Assembly (NCBI GenBank): GCA_947561585.1
Contig: CANNZV010001051.1
Location: forward strand, 1 to 64,000
Direction of reading: 5' to 3'
Origin: Caprella mutica
Taxonomy: Eukaryota; Arthropoda; Malacostraca; Amphipoda; Caprellidae
DNA length: 64,000 nt
Of this stretch, positions 37,176 to 50,700 are shown in pieces. The notes below the pieces were generated by a model. The model worked only from the letters and a program-made list of their open reading frames with translations. It was not told the origin of the DNA and did not search any database. Within the stretch, counting starts at the first letter, position 1. Every line of letters begins with the position of its first letter. A program made the translations under genes and the position numbers.

Positions 37176-38190
37176 TTAGTCTTTCTTGAAGATTATTCCT
37201 TTCAGATGATCTCCATCTAGTCTTAAACATTCATCTGCTCTCGTGACCATGTTCTGCATCACCTTGACTAATGTTTGAGGTTTGATTGCACAATTGCTCG
37301 AGTTATGTTCTGTTGAAGATCGTGTAGTGTTCTTGGCTTGTTTTGATACACATTTTTTAAATATCCCCCACAAAAAGAAGTTAAGAGGTGAAAGATCAGT
37401 GAACTTCACCGAATCTGGAAATCAATTTCTGCGGGAACTGATTCTTTTAACTTGTCTTGGACAATCTTTACGCGTGGCATGGCGCACCATCCTGTTGGAA
37501 CAAAAAGACGTCACCCAAGTCATTAACCGTTGGAAATAAAAAAGTTTCCCAGTCATTTGTTTATATCTTTCACCATTAACAGTCACGGCGTTCTTTTGTT
37601 CATCCTCGAAAAAAGTATGTGCCAATAAATTTACGTTAGGTCACGCCACACCAAACTGTAACACGTGGAGGATGCGGAGGTATTCCGGCAATTGCGTGAA
37701 GGTTTTCACGGGCCCAAATTCTGTTGTTTTGTCTGTTATGCTTTATTTTTTAGATGGAAATGGGCTTCGTCTGAAGTAATAAGCTTATACAAGAATGTGG
37801 GATCGTTCAAATTTTTGTTTTTAAAACCATCTTGCAAAATGAAACTTTTCCTCTTTATCTGCAATGGAAAGGTCTTGGAACAGTTTGAATCTTATAGGAG
37901 TAGAGATGTGAATTTTTTCGTAGAATACGGTACAAAGTTGTTTGACGTTCTTTTTTTCTTGTGCTAATCGTCGAATAGAGATTTCGGGAGTCACACTCAA
38001 TTGCTGTTGCACCTCATCAATTTTCGGTTCTGTTCTTTTCTTATTGTGTGCTCCTCTGGGTTTCTTCTTGTCAATCGAACCCACGCTATTAAAATTTCTA
38101 GCATATCTATAAATCACTTTTTTAGAGAGAGTTAGTCTGCTTGAAGACACTTCTGAAAGATTTCTGTGCTCCTGCCACGCTACCATGCTT
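37176..38190 (-). pseudogene. Mariner-like transposase pseudogene
   Basis: Pieces in several frames on the minus strand. At 38186-37821 there is an N-terminal helix-turn-helix region (SKKVIYRYARNFNSVGSIDK, then a KKPRG linker). Around 37740-37650 lies the catalytic-core block WARENLHAIAGIPPHPPRVT with VWCG. Around 37620-37420 is FFEDEQKNAVTVNGERYKQM. At 37409-37176 is LSPLNFFLWGIFKK followed by the usual C-terminal helix. Where the family normally has PLDFFLWG, the acidic residue is Asn here. Frameshifts between the blocks plus that change make it inactive. The acidic-residue role is from family knowledge, not tested. Confidence 0.8.
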
Positions 38191-38211
38191 GATGTATTCA
38201 GTTGTGATAAT

Positions 38212-38383
38212 CAGTGTGTCCGCAAAAAATGTATCCACTACCATCGAAAAAATCCAATAAGTACTATTTTTAATTCATATTATTAATCTACGTATCTGTG
38301 GTACCAATATATTATGCGTGTTATCGTGAAATGATGAATAATGCAGATTCAAGTCAGTGGATACATTTTTTGCGGACACACTG
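38212..38383. mobile_element. 172-bp MITE nested in the mariner element
   Basis: Perfect long terminal inverted repeats: CAGTGTGTCCGCAAAAAATG running on to TATCCACT at the left, and the exact reverse complement at the right ending GCGGACACACTG. It sits between the transposase start and the right end of the host element. TA flanks the right side only; the left flank reads AT. Confidence 0.85.
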
Positions 38384-38585
38384 TATACAAGATGTCTTGT
38401 CCAAGTTTCAGTTATAATGGGTTTAGAGTAAATGGAAATTTGAGTTATATCCTTTTAGGTATATCATGGATACCGAAATTTCATTTTTTTTCTCATCTCA
38501 ATGGTGCATTTTTTTTTCCTATGATTAAAACTTTTGGGAGTTATAAGAGTTTCTTTCAGGTCCCATAACGCTGAAACACCTTGTA

Positions 38586-40440
38586 TATTATCAACAAATC
38601 ATGGTGCTTGATTATGATGATCTTTTACCTGATCACTAAATTAAAAAAATGTCAAATTCATATGAAATTAGGCACACGTCGTAAATTCTTAGTCAAAAAT
38701 TAAAGCTTACAATTTTTAGACCTCCCTTGGAGAAGAGAGTTACTGTGTCTCCTCAGAAGCTTCGTCAGAGCTCATTGAAGATTAGAGTAACTTTCTATAT
38801 GTGTTGTTGCATTTAACCAGAGTGCAAAAGAGATCTTCGTATATTCATTTATTTACAAAAAGAGTGACCTCCACCAAGGCATCACCAAAGCGCTTTCAAT
38901 AACCCCAATAATGCTGACAGTGAAGAAGTAAGAGGGAGGATGATTATAGGTGATAGCAATGCTCTTTTATGTCGCAGATTGATTACAAATTAATCACAAT
39001 AGACATGAAAAGTTAATGTCACTCTGATACCTTGACTTTTCCCTAAAATTGATAAAGTTTAACGTCTTTTTCATATCTGATACAGTGATATTTTTTCGAA
39101 TAATGCTCGTCATGCCATGTGTTTTTTCATCAGTGATTAAAGTTTTAAACACTACATCTTACGGCTAAGACTGTTCTAAGACACTATGCGTGCTCTGTAT
39201 GAGAAACTAACTACTTTCTTGAACTTGAAAACTAGTAAGTCTAATGACCCTCTCTATGACAACTTCTACCGTCAGCATTTTATTTGTTCAATAAGTTAAA
39301 GAAGAATCAGACTAATAGTTTACAACAGCCAAAGAAGTGCAAAATGAGTTAAAATTCTAAGCCATGAATCCACCTGTCAATATTGCTAATGGTGGTATGT
39401 GCAGTGCCTTACGAACAATTGTAATGATTCTTTACTAAAATATACATCATAAGTCTAAGATGTTGGTACTACAGGTGGTTAAGTTGTAGATTTGCTCTGC
39501 TACAAAAATATACAACATTTTAACATTAATTACAATGAATAACTCTGTTACTTAATATTAGAAACAATTAAGAACCTTTTGGTTTCTTCAGTAACCATAC
39601 GAGAACAGTTAATTTAAATGATATCAAACCAAACTTTCTATTAGTTAAGTTCTTATGATGCAAAAGTTATTAAGCGGTAAGAATTTTGATCTGGATTCTC
39701 ATTTTCTTTAAGTTAGCCTTAAAACGGTCATTAGTTTACCAAAATTATCCTCTACAATATTCACTTGGTAAAATTTAATCTTGAACAAGAAGATAGTCTT
39801 AGCAAAGAAATAAAGACTTTAGTCATCGCCATACTTTGTCACCTCTTGAAAAAAACTATCAATGTACTTATAATTAAATGCGAATCCTTTTGTATAAGAT
39901 GTGCTTGGGTATGTAATCGTAAGAAACTAAACATTAAATGCAACTTAACTACGCTATAGCTTATTAGCATAAAAATTCATTAAAAATCTTATATACACTA
40001 GATTTAATAATGAATACGATATAATTACAATGCTGAAGAAAATTTACGTAAGTCACGATGACTACCAAGATGTAGTGAACACTGACACATTTCTGTACTG
40101 TGTCGCCAATTCTGATATACGCGGCGTTCTGTATTTAGATGACAATTTAACCATTGAACAGAGAAGGTTCATATAATGAGGTTAAACTCCTTTTACTTTT
40201 ATACTGTTAATATTATTATCCTTATAGGTATTTATAAAAATAATACTTTGAAGTTACTCTGACTAAACATATATTGGACGGAAGGAACAACTTAGCTATA
40301 GTATGTATAATTATTAAAATGCGCAGATGAAACAGTTTTGGTGCGCTCGTCGATACTCCATAAAATGGACTTAAGAGATACAAACATTCACAATATCTAA
40401 GATGGATGCTCCAGTAGAAGGCGAAGTAGCCAGATGATAG
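38586..40440. other. Intergenic, nothing recognised
   Basis: AT-rich sequence without supported coding regions or repeats. Confidence 0.45.
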
Positions 40441-40697
40441 TTAGTTGGTTCCTCTGTCTCGGTAGCCAACTTCATTACCTTCGAATTGTCCATTTATCTC
40501 AGCCGACTCATCCAGTATTGGAGAATCAACTCTTCCTGGTGGCGAGACGCCCTCTACGCTTCTCCTCTTTTGAGTTGGTGGTGTCCCCAGAATTGTGTGT
40601 GGCCGAGAGGTGTCCAGATACACCAGTTGAAACAGTTTGCTCATGAACTCGATACACTTGTTCATGGTTCCATCTCTCAGTTTCTTGAAGCTTCGAC
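40441..40697 (-). CDS. Possible alternative terminal exon of PTPDC1 or unrelated exon
   Basis: A minus-strand open segment clearly richer in G+C than its surroundings. It runs from a CATCAG acceptor (before GTCGAAGC) to TAA at 40441-40443. It is in phase 1, the same phase in which PTPDC1 exon 13 ends, and would add 84 residues beginning RSFKKLRDGTMNKC with a basic-acidic stretch TPPTQKRRSVEG. I do not recognise the sequence. The normal last exon at 41730-41788 fits the known PTPDC1 end better. It could equally be a single exon of another gene or a fossil. Confidence 0.3.
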
Positions 40698-41729
40698 CTG
40701 ATGAATAGGATTCATTAGACATCTGCATATCACTAGAGAGTATAAATGCATTACAGCAATAATTGAACACATGCACCATGCAGACTGATGTTGAGAAGAC
40801 ATATCATTCCTAATATAACCAAGAAAAGGGGTTAAAGAGGCAGTACAGTCATTTTTTTCATAATATTATTTATGAGCGATTGTTAAAATAAGCATTCTTT
40901 TATAATATAACTGCTTAAAAATTCAAATATGTGAGATATGGCTTTTGCATCACAGTATACAGAATTTACACAATAGTGAAAATTGAGTGATTTGTGACAG
41001 TGACCTAACCAAGGTAACACATTTAAAAAGAAAATTAATGATTTAACAGAACATACAACTTAAATAGATCTATTATTGTTTTTATAATGGCAATTAATGA
41101 ACCATTTTTTTGTAATTCTATACTTTCAATTGTCTTATATATGATTGTATAGTGTTGCTGCTATGACGTCATGTACACAGAATACTCTATTGTTCTTACA
41201 ATGTATGTGCATTGTTTTTTCCAACTTTGAAACCAGATGGCACCACAAAACCTTTTTGGAACAAAAATTTGCGAGAATGATGTATCTTATTGTAGTAGTA
41301 TTCTTTATTCATAACTTAGTTTCATTGTATACAAATTTCTTAAATTTACGAACATGCTAATATTACATAATTTAAACCTTCAGAATCAATTTGGCAATAG
41401 TGTAATTGTGACTATATTGCGCCTTCAACTGTTTATCATAAGCTGTGTCAAAATGTTCGCTTAAATTCCATACACTGTCATACATCAGCGTGTTAAAGTC
41501 TTAATAGATAAATAGCAAGCAGAGCAAAGAATCAAAATATAAGCGTTGAAATCAATCATGCTAGTGGGTATGTGGTTCATTCTCATTTGTCTGTGACTTT
41601 GATTTAGATAAAATGAAAGAAAAAATTCTTATTGTTTTAGAGTAAGTTCGATTCTGTAGTTGTTAAAGAAGAAACATTGATTAAGCATAGTCATTAAGAC
41701 TAAATTGGCATTCTTAGAATGAAATTTTA
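40698..41729. other. Immediate 3' flank of PTPDC1
   Basis: AT-rich, no supported gene. Confidence 0.4.
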
Positions 41730-41731
41730 TT
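41726..41731 (-). terminator. Polyadenylation signal overlapping the stop codon
   Basis: Minus strand reads AGTTAATAAAATTT: the stop TAA shares two bases with AATAAA. If used, the 3' untranslated region would be only some 15-30 nt. Confidence 0.5.
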
Positions 41732-41788
41732 AACTTTTCTCACGCTTATTCTTCAGTGCATCCTTTTTCCGAACGTTGAGTTCTATCA
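41730..41788 (-). CDS. PTPDC1: PTPDC1 exon 14 (terminal)
   Basis: Residues 611-629; acceptor TTGTTTCCAG. A basic end ([14 protein letters not shown]) and TAA at 41732-41730 that overlaps an AATAAA at 41731-41726. Confidence 0.85.
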
Positions 41789-44700
41789 CTGGAAACAATA
41801 ATGGTTAGTAGATACTATTTCATAGTTAAACAATTAAGAAACGATGTAATTAAATTCCTATGATACCTTAAAATAATAAGCATAATGGTAGAGCACATTA
41901 GAATCTTATATTTATAAAAATCTCCTGCAGTTTTATTTATTTGATAAACCGTGAAAAGTGTTAACCCGTGTGAAGCTAGAGTATGTCCACACCCAAAACT
42001 CTGACACTCGGATAGTTGAAAGAAGTCTCCAGTTATAAGCTAGCACTCACCTGTTGGCAGTAGAGTGTTATTCACTGGCACTGCTTGGTGCGTAATGGAA
42101 GCTATGAACCTCCTGATTAGATCCTTCTGTTGATTCGGCACTAAAGGCTGCAAACGGGCGATGAATCTGATCATGTATTCTACCGTATACCTCAGATCCT
42201 GTGAAATTAATAAATATTAGTTTTTACAACAGAATAGACATTAGAAGTGATTCAATATATAATTCAGGTTGAAGAATTTAAAAACAACTATTGTTCATTT
42301 TATGTTGTAACTCATACCCTGTCCATTTTCCTGAGCACCACTTCTGGTTTGTGAGCAGCAAGTACTAGGTAAGACAGATCATTTACAGTCCACATTGGTG
42401 TCTTCAGATGCTCTAACCACGAATAGAGTAATCCTGAAAAGTGCAAGGTATGTTTATATTAATTGGTTTATTTGCATACTTCAATAGATCTACTCTTTTT
42501 ATTTAGAGGTGATACTATTATATTTTTTGATGACTTACCCGTCAATATTGTAGTGTCAGTTTCTGCAGCCAATCTATCCCAAGAGCTTTGTCTGATGTTC
42601 AACTCATGACGGTAATTTCTAAGTTTCTTAAGGTATTCTGGTCCTAATACTGAGTGATCTTGTACTAAAGCTTCATAAATATCGGAGGCGTCAACAGTCT
42701 GAAAAATATAACTTGCAGTTAGAACAGAGCATTTACATAATTTACAAATTATTCTTGGATAATTCTTCATAGGTAGCGGTAAACCTGAATTCCTTCTTCT
42801 GCTAATTTCTTGAGATCAGTACTTGACGATAGTTCTTGGAAACATTTGTTATCGGCAAGCCGCTCGTTATTAATTCCATCATTAAGAAGAGCATCGATAC
42901 TTTGATTGGGATAACCTGTTGAAAATATCGATGTTACTCTTCGAATTTTAAAAGAGTAATCTTAACATGAATTTGTTTGATGATGTGTAAACTTACCGCT
43001 TAGACACGAGGGTATATCACTATGATTCCCGTTGTCTCTCATCCTATTCGGGTAAATTGCTGAGGAGGGCATAGATACGTGACCTTCATCAAAAGTATCC
43101 TCTCTACTCCCATCCTCTGACAAGTTACTACTCTCCGAGGAGTTCGTGGTTTTTCGAAGTTTGGCAGATGATCCCACTGCTGAAATTGTACGAATAAACA
43201 CAATAATTCAATTTTTCTCGGTCATTTACTCTATCATTCATCATAATGTCTTCTGGAATTTCGATCATATCAATCTTAAAAAGTTATAGAAGTTGAATTA
43301 TTTCCTCTCCCAATTAAGTTACCTTTGCTACCCGAGTCACTGTTATTTGACATGGAGGAGAGGGAGGGAGAGCCTATGCTAAGAGGAGCAGAGTAAGACA
43401 CTCTGCCAGCCTCTCGCTCAAACTGGGCACTAATGAAGAAGGAGGTGAATGCTGGGGAGGTTAGAGAGTAGTTGATGTCCAGAGGAGCCAGCATGTGTGG
43501 AGGAGCTGGGCCTGTACCACACAAGCGAAGCAATCTTTCACATATGATGTAAATAAGCTGCGAAGAAGAATGACAAGGAATGTTTAGAGTTCACTGATAG
43601 TATCATTGTCTTATGATGCACTAATGAATAAATATCAGTGAGCTACAACTTACACATAATGTAAACTATTAGCCTTGGTTAAAGCATCGATCAGTGGATT
43701 GGCAATAACAGAGCCATGTCTCTTCATAATACTATTCTATCCCGGAACTGTGAATAGTTTATTCACTGCAACCTGACATAATTTCATTTGGCAAATTTAG
43801 TGTTTGCTATTGATTGCAGCTTACCTTAGGAATGTATCTGAGTGCCCTGGACTCATAGCCATGCAGCACTGAGCGCTGTCTGCTCATGTAGGTTTGGAGT
43901 GTAAACTCTGCGTTGTTTCTCTCCTTTAGGAACTCTCTGTAAGAATATTGTTGGTTTAATCTTTTCAGTTCTCTTTAAAAATCAGTCATTCATTTGGATA
44001 ATACTGCATTTTCTAATATGATTCTCAGATTGATACTTGAAATAAAGGTAGTATAATTTTGGTGCTTTAAATAATACGATTCTGTGTGTAATAATACGAT
44101 TCTGTGTCGTTCCTACTGTATTGTATGGTGGCCAGTATTTCGGACCCTAAATACTGAAATTTGTGATATTTGGTAGAATATTATATTATTAAGTTTGGGC
44201 AATGTTGGCTTTCTTGACCCTGACGTAGTCGTAAGCTGCTTCCAGGGAGAGCTATATTTCTCTATAGAATCACTACATGTTTTCGTTCTTACTTCTAAAT
44301 ACAATCTATTCAAATATTCGTACGCTGCATGTATCTTGTGTACCGGTGTGCATTTAGCTTCCATTATGTTTGCTGAGCCTTGACTGGCACATAGGGTGAC
44401 CATTGGACCAAACCAACTTGAAACAATTTCTCATTATATTTTATTTAATAATTAGGATTTTCTTATTTCAGTTTGATCTGGTGAATAAGGAATTTTGGCT
44501 AAAAAGTTTTGGCTTCCCATTTCACCCTATTAAACCGAATGGACTTTGGAGTGTGGTCGATTCTTCAGCTGATGGCTTGCAGTATTTCCCATCCAAATAC
44601 TTAAAATTGAAGTTAAAAAATGGTTTGATGAATAATTCGCAGATACCGTGCGTGCTACTTGCTCTGATGTCATTTTGAGACTCTAGCCGAGTATAGCGTG

Positions 44701-47700
44701 TAATTGAGGACAAGGGTGACTATAGTGATAAGAAAATTAAAGAAAATCGACCATTTAGTATTTATTTAATATATATTTATTAGCTACTTCATAATAAAAT
44801 GATATAATTAAAAATGTTCTATCTACACATTTTGTTATCCTGTTCCTAAAATATTGATTATAATCCTCATGACATAATTTGTAGAGAAAATGTTGATAAG
44901 TTTATTCTTTAAGTAAGGTGCCTCCTTTTCGACTGTGTGGGCGATAGGCTGGAAGAAGTTATATTGTGTTTCTTTTTATTGAATTCAAAATGTGCGTGCG
45001 GACAGCACTGTAATCAAAAGGAGTAAAGAATAACATATGATATATTTCGTACAAATGATAAGAGCAGTAATTGCAGATTATTGCTTTAGATATCAGATAA
45101 TGTAAGATCATGATGTTTCACGGTATATCATTCCTTTCTAACTGAGGTATGATTGATTCCTTTGGTTAGACAAGAAACTTTGCTGCTTTGGATACCCACT
45201 TTCAGATCGTTAAGAGGTTAATCTTAGTATATTAAATTCATTACCCTTGCGGATGTGTTTTAATGGTGGGGAGTATGTCCTAACACTTCGTAAGACATTG
45301 ATTTCCAATGCCTGGATGGCCGTCTCTATTCACAAACAGAGCCATAAGCTCGTCATTTATTTATGAGCTGCTGCATTTTAGAGTGAATGATTCAGGACAC
45401 TTTGTGAATGGTTGGTGAAGATATGGTGACGAAAACACTGGATACTACTAAATATGAACTCTATGGAATCAAGAAAAGGATCTTCTTGTCTGTCATAAGG
45501 TGGATATTAGTTTTTAAATTTATTAATTACTTAATCTGTATAAAATCCGCTTCTATGTATAGTTATACTTATTTATTTTTTGTATAATAATAATTTATAA
45601 CATAAAGTTATAAGGGTCTAAACTCGAATACAACTGAAATAAGAACAATGGAAACTTGATACCGGGAGAGAAAAAAATTAGGTGTCATGATAAAGTATCT
45701 ATAGTGAACTGAATGGTACCCACTCACCTATTGCAGAATACGTAGAGTTCAGGAAGGATATAGGCTTCAAATTCTTGCACTAGAAGTATTTGGTTCCTGG
45801 TCTGTACAGAGTTGCTTCTCTTATGTCTGACGTACCTAACCGCATCATTGGCGTGTACTCTGAGGTAGTAGACTAGGTAGCAGGAGATGAGAACTCCTGT
45901 GCGACCCAAACCTGTCAGCAGAAACAACGGTAATAAATTTCTACTAATTTCCTGCAGAGCTGATGGCTAAATACTTGGAAGTATTTAAATATTAAAAACC
46001 TATAATACATTTTATTTTCATGAGCTCAATAAGAAGTTACAATCAATTGATCAGTATAGATATATCTATTCACGAAGATAGATGAGAACTAGATGACGTG
46101 CACTCGTAGAGCGCATATCTTCGCCGCCGCATATAACCTTAACCATTCAATAATTTGCCTTGAGTTATAAATGACCTTGACCTTTACCCGTTCACTCCTA
46201 AAATCTAATAAAATGGTTCCTAGATAATGACCAATCGTCACACCAAATTTCAGGCAATTTGGTTGAATACTTTTCGCTCCCAAAATTCTATCAGATGGTT
46301 CCTAGACATTGACCAATTGTCCTACAAAATTCGAAGCAATTTGGTAGAAGACTTTATTCAGTTATGCGAAACACAAGATGACAAATAATTAAATAAATGC
46401 CGCTAAATATAACCTTCTGCAATCTGCGAAGGTAAAAAGGAGATACATTGCTTGATGTTATCCTGATTCCCTTTTGAAAGTTAGTTACTCTGTGAAAATG
46501 TTTATAAAATTTAATGTCTTGTACATTGTAAAAAGTGAGACAGCGTTATGTAGACTTGTGTTTATTGAAAATCAAAATCATGATTAAGAAAAACAACCAT
46601 TCACAAATCATTATGACTTAGTTCGGGACATATCTATATTCAAACAATACTATATGTATTAGGGCTACACATAGTGCCAGTAATCTAATTTATTCTTAAT
46701 GTCAAAATTTCTCTTATAATATGTTTGTCATTTGAGATATTATATAAGAAGAGGACTTTTGATTAAAATAAAAATTATAAATAAATAAATATACGCAATT
46801 AATAACTCTACCTAATCTAAATAATAAAATATTTTTCTCCTTTCATTTATATAATTTTAAGTTCCTATCTTATTTGATTTATTTATACTATTAATTAGTA
46901 TGATGCAATTCCTTATTCTATTTCATCCTTTTATGTATTTTTTTGTATCCGCTAGTTTTGTTACGAATCACATCTGGGATTTGAGAATTGACACTAGGCT
47001 TTCAGATTTTAGTGGAATATTATACAAATATATCTCCTCAGATCTAATTGTTCATTCTTTATTTCATGTATATCAATTACACAGGATATGAAAGGGGATG
47101 ATCTTGGACTTAATGTATAGAGGATAATCGAAAAGAGGGTGAATGTAGAACTGTGTGGGTTGTTAGAGATGCAAAGTCTATAACTAATCTGTCAGAGACA
47201 TCAGTCCCAAGAAAAGAGAGAATTCAAACTAAAGCCTAGTATGTACAATTAGCAAATCAAACAGATATGAATTCATGTAGGATAGGGAACAAAAAAATAA
47301 AGAGTGTCTTGCTATGGACTTTTAGTGTAAGGGTTAAAAGAAAAGATGTAAGTAAATAACATCATTCAACACTCTTGTGAACTAATGTTATTTCAGAGGT
47401 TTGTTTTAAAGACATACTTAGTTATATTCATATTTGAATTATAGTTCATAACAATTTGTCATATTGCACACTTTATGATTATTTAATAACCTGGGTTAAA
47501 TTAGAAATAAGCTAAAATACCAATGAATAGTAATCATATAAGAATGCATATTCTATGAAAATAACTACAACAAAATAACTTCATCCAGAAGATATCGCAA
47601 ATACACTAACATTTTGAAGTCAATGAGTTTTTACGCTACAAGAAAACTGAAGACAGCTTTGGAATTCTAAAAAAAACAAGTAATTGAGATATATTTTCAA

Positions 47701-50700
47701 ATTTTATGATTTTTTGCTTTTTTATCTAAGTTCAAAACCGAAAATCTAAAAAAAAATTACTTACGTCATCAAAAATCGCTTATCAAAAAAGAACGGGATG
47801 GAAAATAGAAAATCTTAGTCTATTGCTTTGTTAGCAATGTTACAATGATTCTAAAACTGTCTTAGTTTTCGTTCTTACAAATAACCTCTTACATAAACTT
47901 CTATACTTTTTTGAAATTTGGGAAGAAATTAAAAAATAACAGTTTTTCAAACTAATGCCAAAATCGAAAAAAATAGTTATTTTACAAAGTTACAAATAAT
48001 TTGCAACATTAATTAATAGGTGTACAGATAAAAAGTGTTCTGAAATCTGAAACGACCCCCTTAATATCAATATCGATTGGGATAAATAGTTAAAACTTTC
48101 GTTTCTTTCATATGGTATTTTTACGGTGTTTTGATGCTATAATTGGAAGAAAATGAAGTGTTTGCAGACTAAGTTTATTCGTTATCAGATTTCTTATCCA
48201 ACTAGTGTGCCATCTTATATAGTAACACGAAACTTAGCTTTCAGTTTTTGTTTGAAACATGACCAACTGTGAAGAAATGATGATGAAAAGATTGATTAAC
48301 ATCTTGAGTGTTCTTCTAGTGCTGTACTTCGTGTTCTGGTCCTCAACAATGGTGTGCGAAAGACTGCGTGACGGTTTGTTCCGACTACTTTGACAAACAA
48401 ATATGCAGAAGCTAATAAGACCAATCGATTGCTGGCTTCTGCAAACCTAACGAAAACATCATGCAGCTTATAGTGGTTGCTTCTGACGTCATCACCTCCT
48501 ATTAATATCTTTGAAAATGGCTATTCCGTCATTAATTTTATAATTGGATTAATGCGGTAGAGAAGGTATACTCCCAAATTCAGTGGTGGTATCATATCAA
48601 ATAAAATGTGGATCACTCGCAGGCTTAGCATTTAAGTGCCATTTTGATATCATGGCGTGACTATAGCTTATAAAAGAACTATCTTATGCCTAACATAAGA
48701 ACACTGAGAACTTTAATTAACAACTATTCCGCAGCAAGAGGATATTCCTAATCCTTACTCCGAAATTAGTTGATGAGGACCGTTAAGTTATTTAACATTT
48801 AACAAAGAATTAAGGTTGAGAACAGTCGCAGAAATATGTTGAAGATTACTTTAACCCTTTATCGTTTTAGTGATGCTATTATGGCTTTATATCCTATATG
48901 TATAAAGAATTAAGTGTAATTTAAAGAGCTAATAACTCTTAAGAGGCTTCTGAGAAGTACAGTAGGTCGATAGGAGGACAATTGTTTTTAAAATAGAAAG
49001 CCTTTGCTATGTCATCACATGGAGTTAGCTATTTAATGAGAGTTAGAACATCTAATTATTGCCTTCACCCCTCTATATACCAAGGCCAGTGGAAGAGTAC
49101 GAAGAAACTGCAGGCACAGTCTAACTTCTAAAACTTCAATAAGCGAATCATTAGCCATGAAGAAAATTAGCAATCACGTAGTTATGACTAAATTACGAGT
49201 GTGTACTTTATAAGAAGCACTTGAACTGAGAAAACTTACAGGGATAGAAAATGCTATTTTTATAAGTATCGGTAAATGCTCTGATTGTTTTCTAATAAAT
49301 GTTTAGAATCGTGAAAAGAAAGTATATAAATATATTCCCCTATTTAATATATCAAATCTTCATTTCTTTCTCACCTTGACTATATAGTAAACAACAGACA
49401 GGCTATAACAACAGACAGGCTATAACAATGACAGGCTATAACAACAGACAGGCTATAACAACAGACAGGCTATAACAACAGACAGGCTATAACAACAGAC
49501 AGGCTATAACAACAGACAGGCTATAACAACAGACAGGCTATAACAACAGACAGGCTATAACAACAGACAGGCTATAACAATGTTTTAGCCAACTCCATTC
49601 GTTTATACTGTATTTGACACTCTGAAACAAATCCATACGCGTTGCTATTCTCTTTTGCATTAAATTATTAAAAGCGATAAAGTTCGAACAGCCAAACGAT
49701 TTGGTTTGTTACGCTCCAGCACGGAATATACTTTGCATGCTACTTGCTAGCCAATACATTTAGTGTAAATTAGCAAACACAGACTGCCTATGATATTTCA
49801 TATGGAAAATACACTAATTAATTGATTGAATAATACTTTTTATAGAATACGAAAACTGCTGATAGTACAGGTAACTGTCAGCTATTAAATATAGATTCTC
49901 TTTTGTCTGTATTATTCTCCCAAATTATACACGATATTTTTAAAAATCTTGAGTAGCCTGAAGTATAATCTAAGACACCAAGAAATTTAGTTTCAGAGAA
50001 TATCACATTAAAATATCGATATGAAATCGATTTAGCTACTTAAAAGTAATTGAAAGACTTATTGAATAAGAATAACTAGGGGTTAACTTACTCGATAATT
50101 TAGTTAGATGTATCAGTTGAATAGATGAACTACTCTGTTAAACTTACTTCTTCACCTGCCATATCCTTTTACTGTCATTCTTCAAAAGGCTTATAATACA
50201 TCATCTACCTTTCACGAGTAACAGTTACAAAAAGCTATCCTATTTTGAAGATGCTTAAGGAATTAAGTACATCACGCAATAATGGTTAATATTTCTCACC
50301 AGCATGACAGTGCACCGCCACTTTTCCTTCAGTCACCGAAAACGCCATCACCTTTATCATGTCCAGGAGATTCTTGATAGATGGCTCGCTGTGATCTCGC
50401 AATTGGAAATTGTAGTAAAAAACTGCAAGAGGGTGAGAGATAAGTGTTATCATTCAATAGATTGTTTTGGTAATAAAAAGATAGACTAGCTCAGTGCATT
50501 GGAAATCTGGCAACTGCCTACGAGAGTTACAAGCTCTATATTACTATTGGAATAACACAAAGAATATTTTTGACTATAGACTGCAGTAAGTTAGTAGCAC
50601 TGATATGAACTGTCTAGATCGCAGTTCAAGATCAAATGCTTCATCACTAATAATTTCCTTAGATAAGATTTAGAGACATTGCAAGAACTGTTTAGGGAGA

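Larger units (their letters stand above)
37051..38585 (-). mobile_element. Degraded Tc1/mariner-superfamily transposon
   Basis: The left end near 37053 (CATGATATTTCAGCGTTACG, then GAAAGAAACTCTTATAACTC) is mirrored by the right end at about 38528-38585 (GAGTTATAAGAGTTTC-type, then CGCTGAAACACCTTGTA). Terminal inverted repeats are about 55 bp and TA lies at both edges. The interior encodes a broken transposase on the minus strand and carries a nested MITE. Confidence 0.8.
45912..50299 (-). other. PTPDC1 intron 5 (4.4 kb) with repeats
   Basis: Holds a dispersed repeat (46085-46435), a 17-bp minisatellite (49390-49579) and a small candidate ORF on the opposite strand (48259-48393). The rest is AT-rich without a recognisable gene. 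Confidence 0.5.

Noticed and set aside
44113..44403. 96-codon minus-strand frame in a PTPDC1 intron
   Set aside because: No family recognised, no splice-phase fit to the gene; kept only as an intron note.
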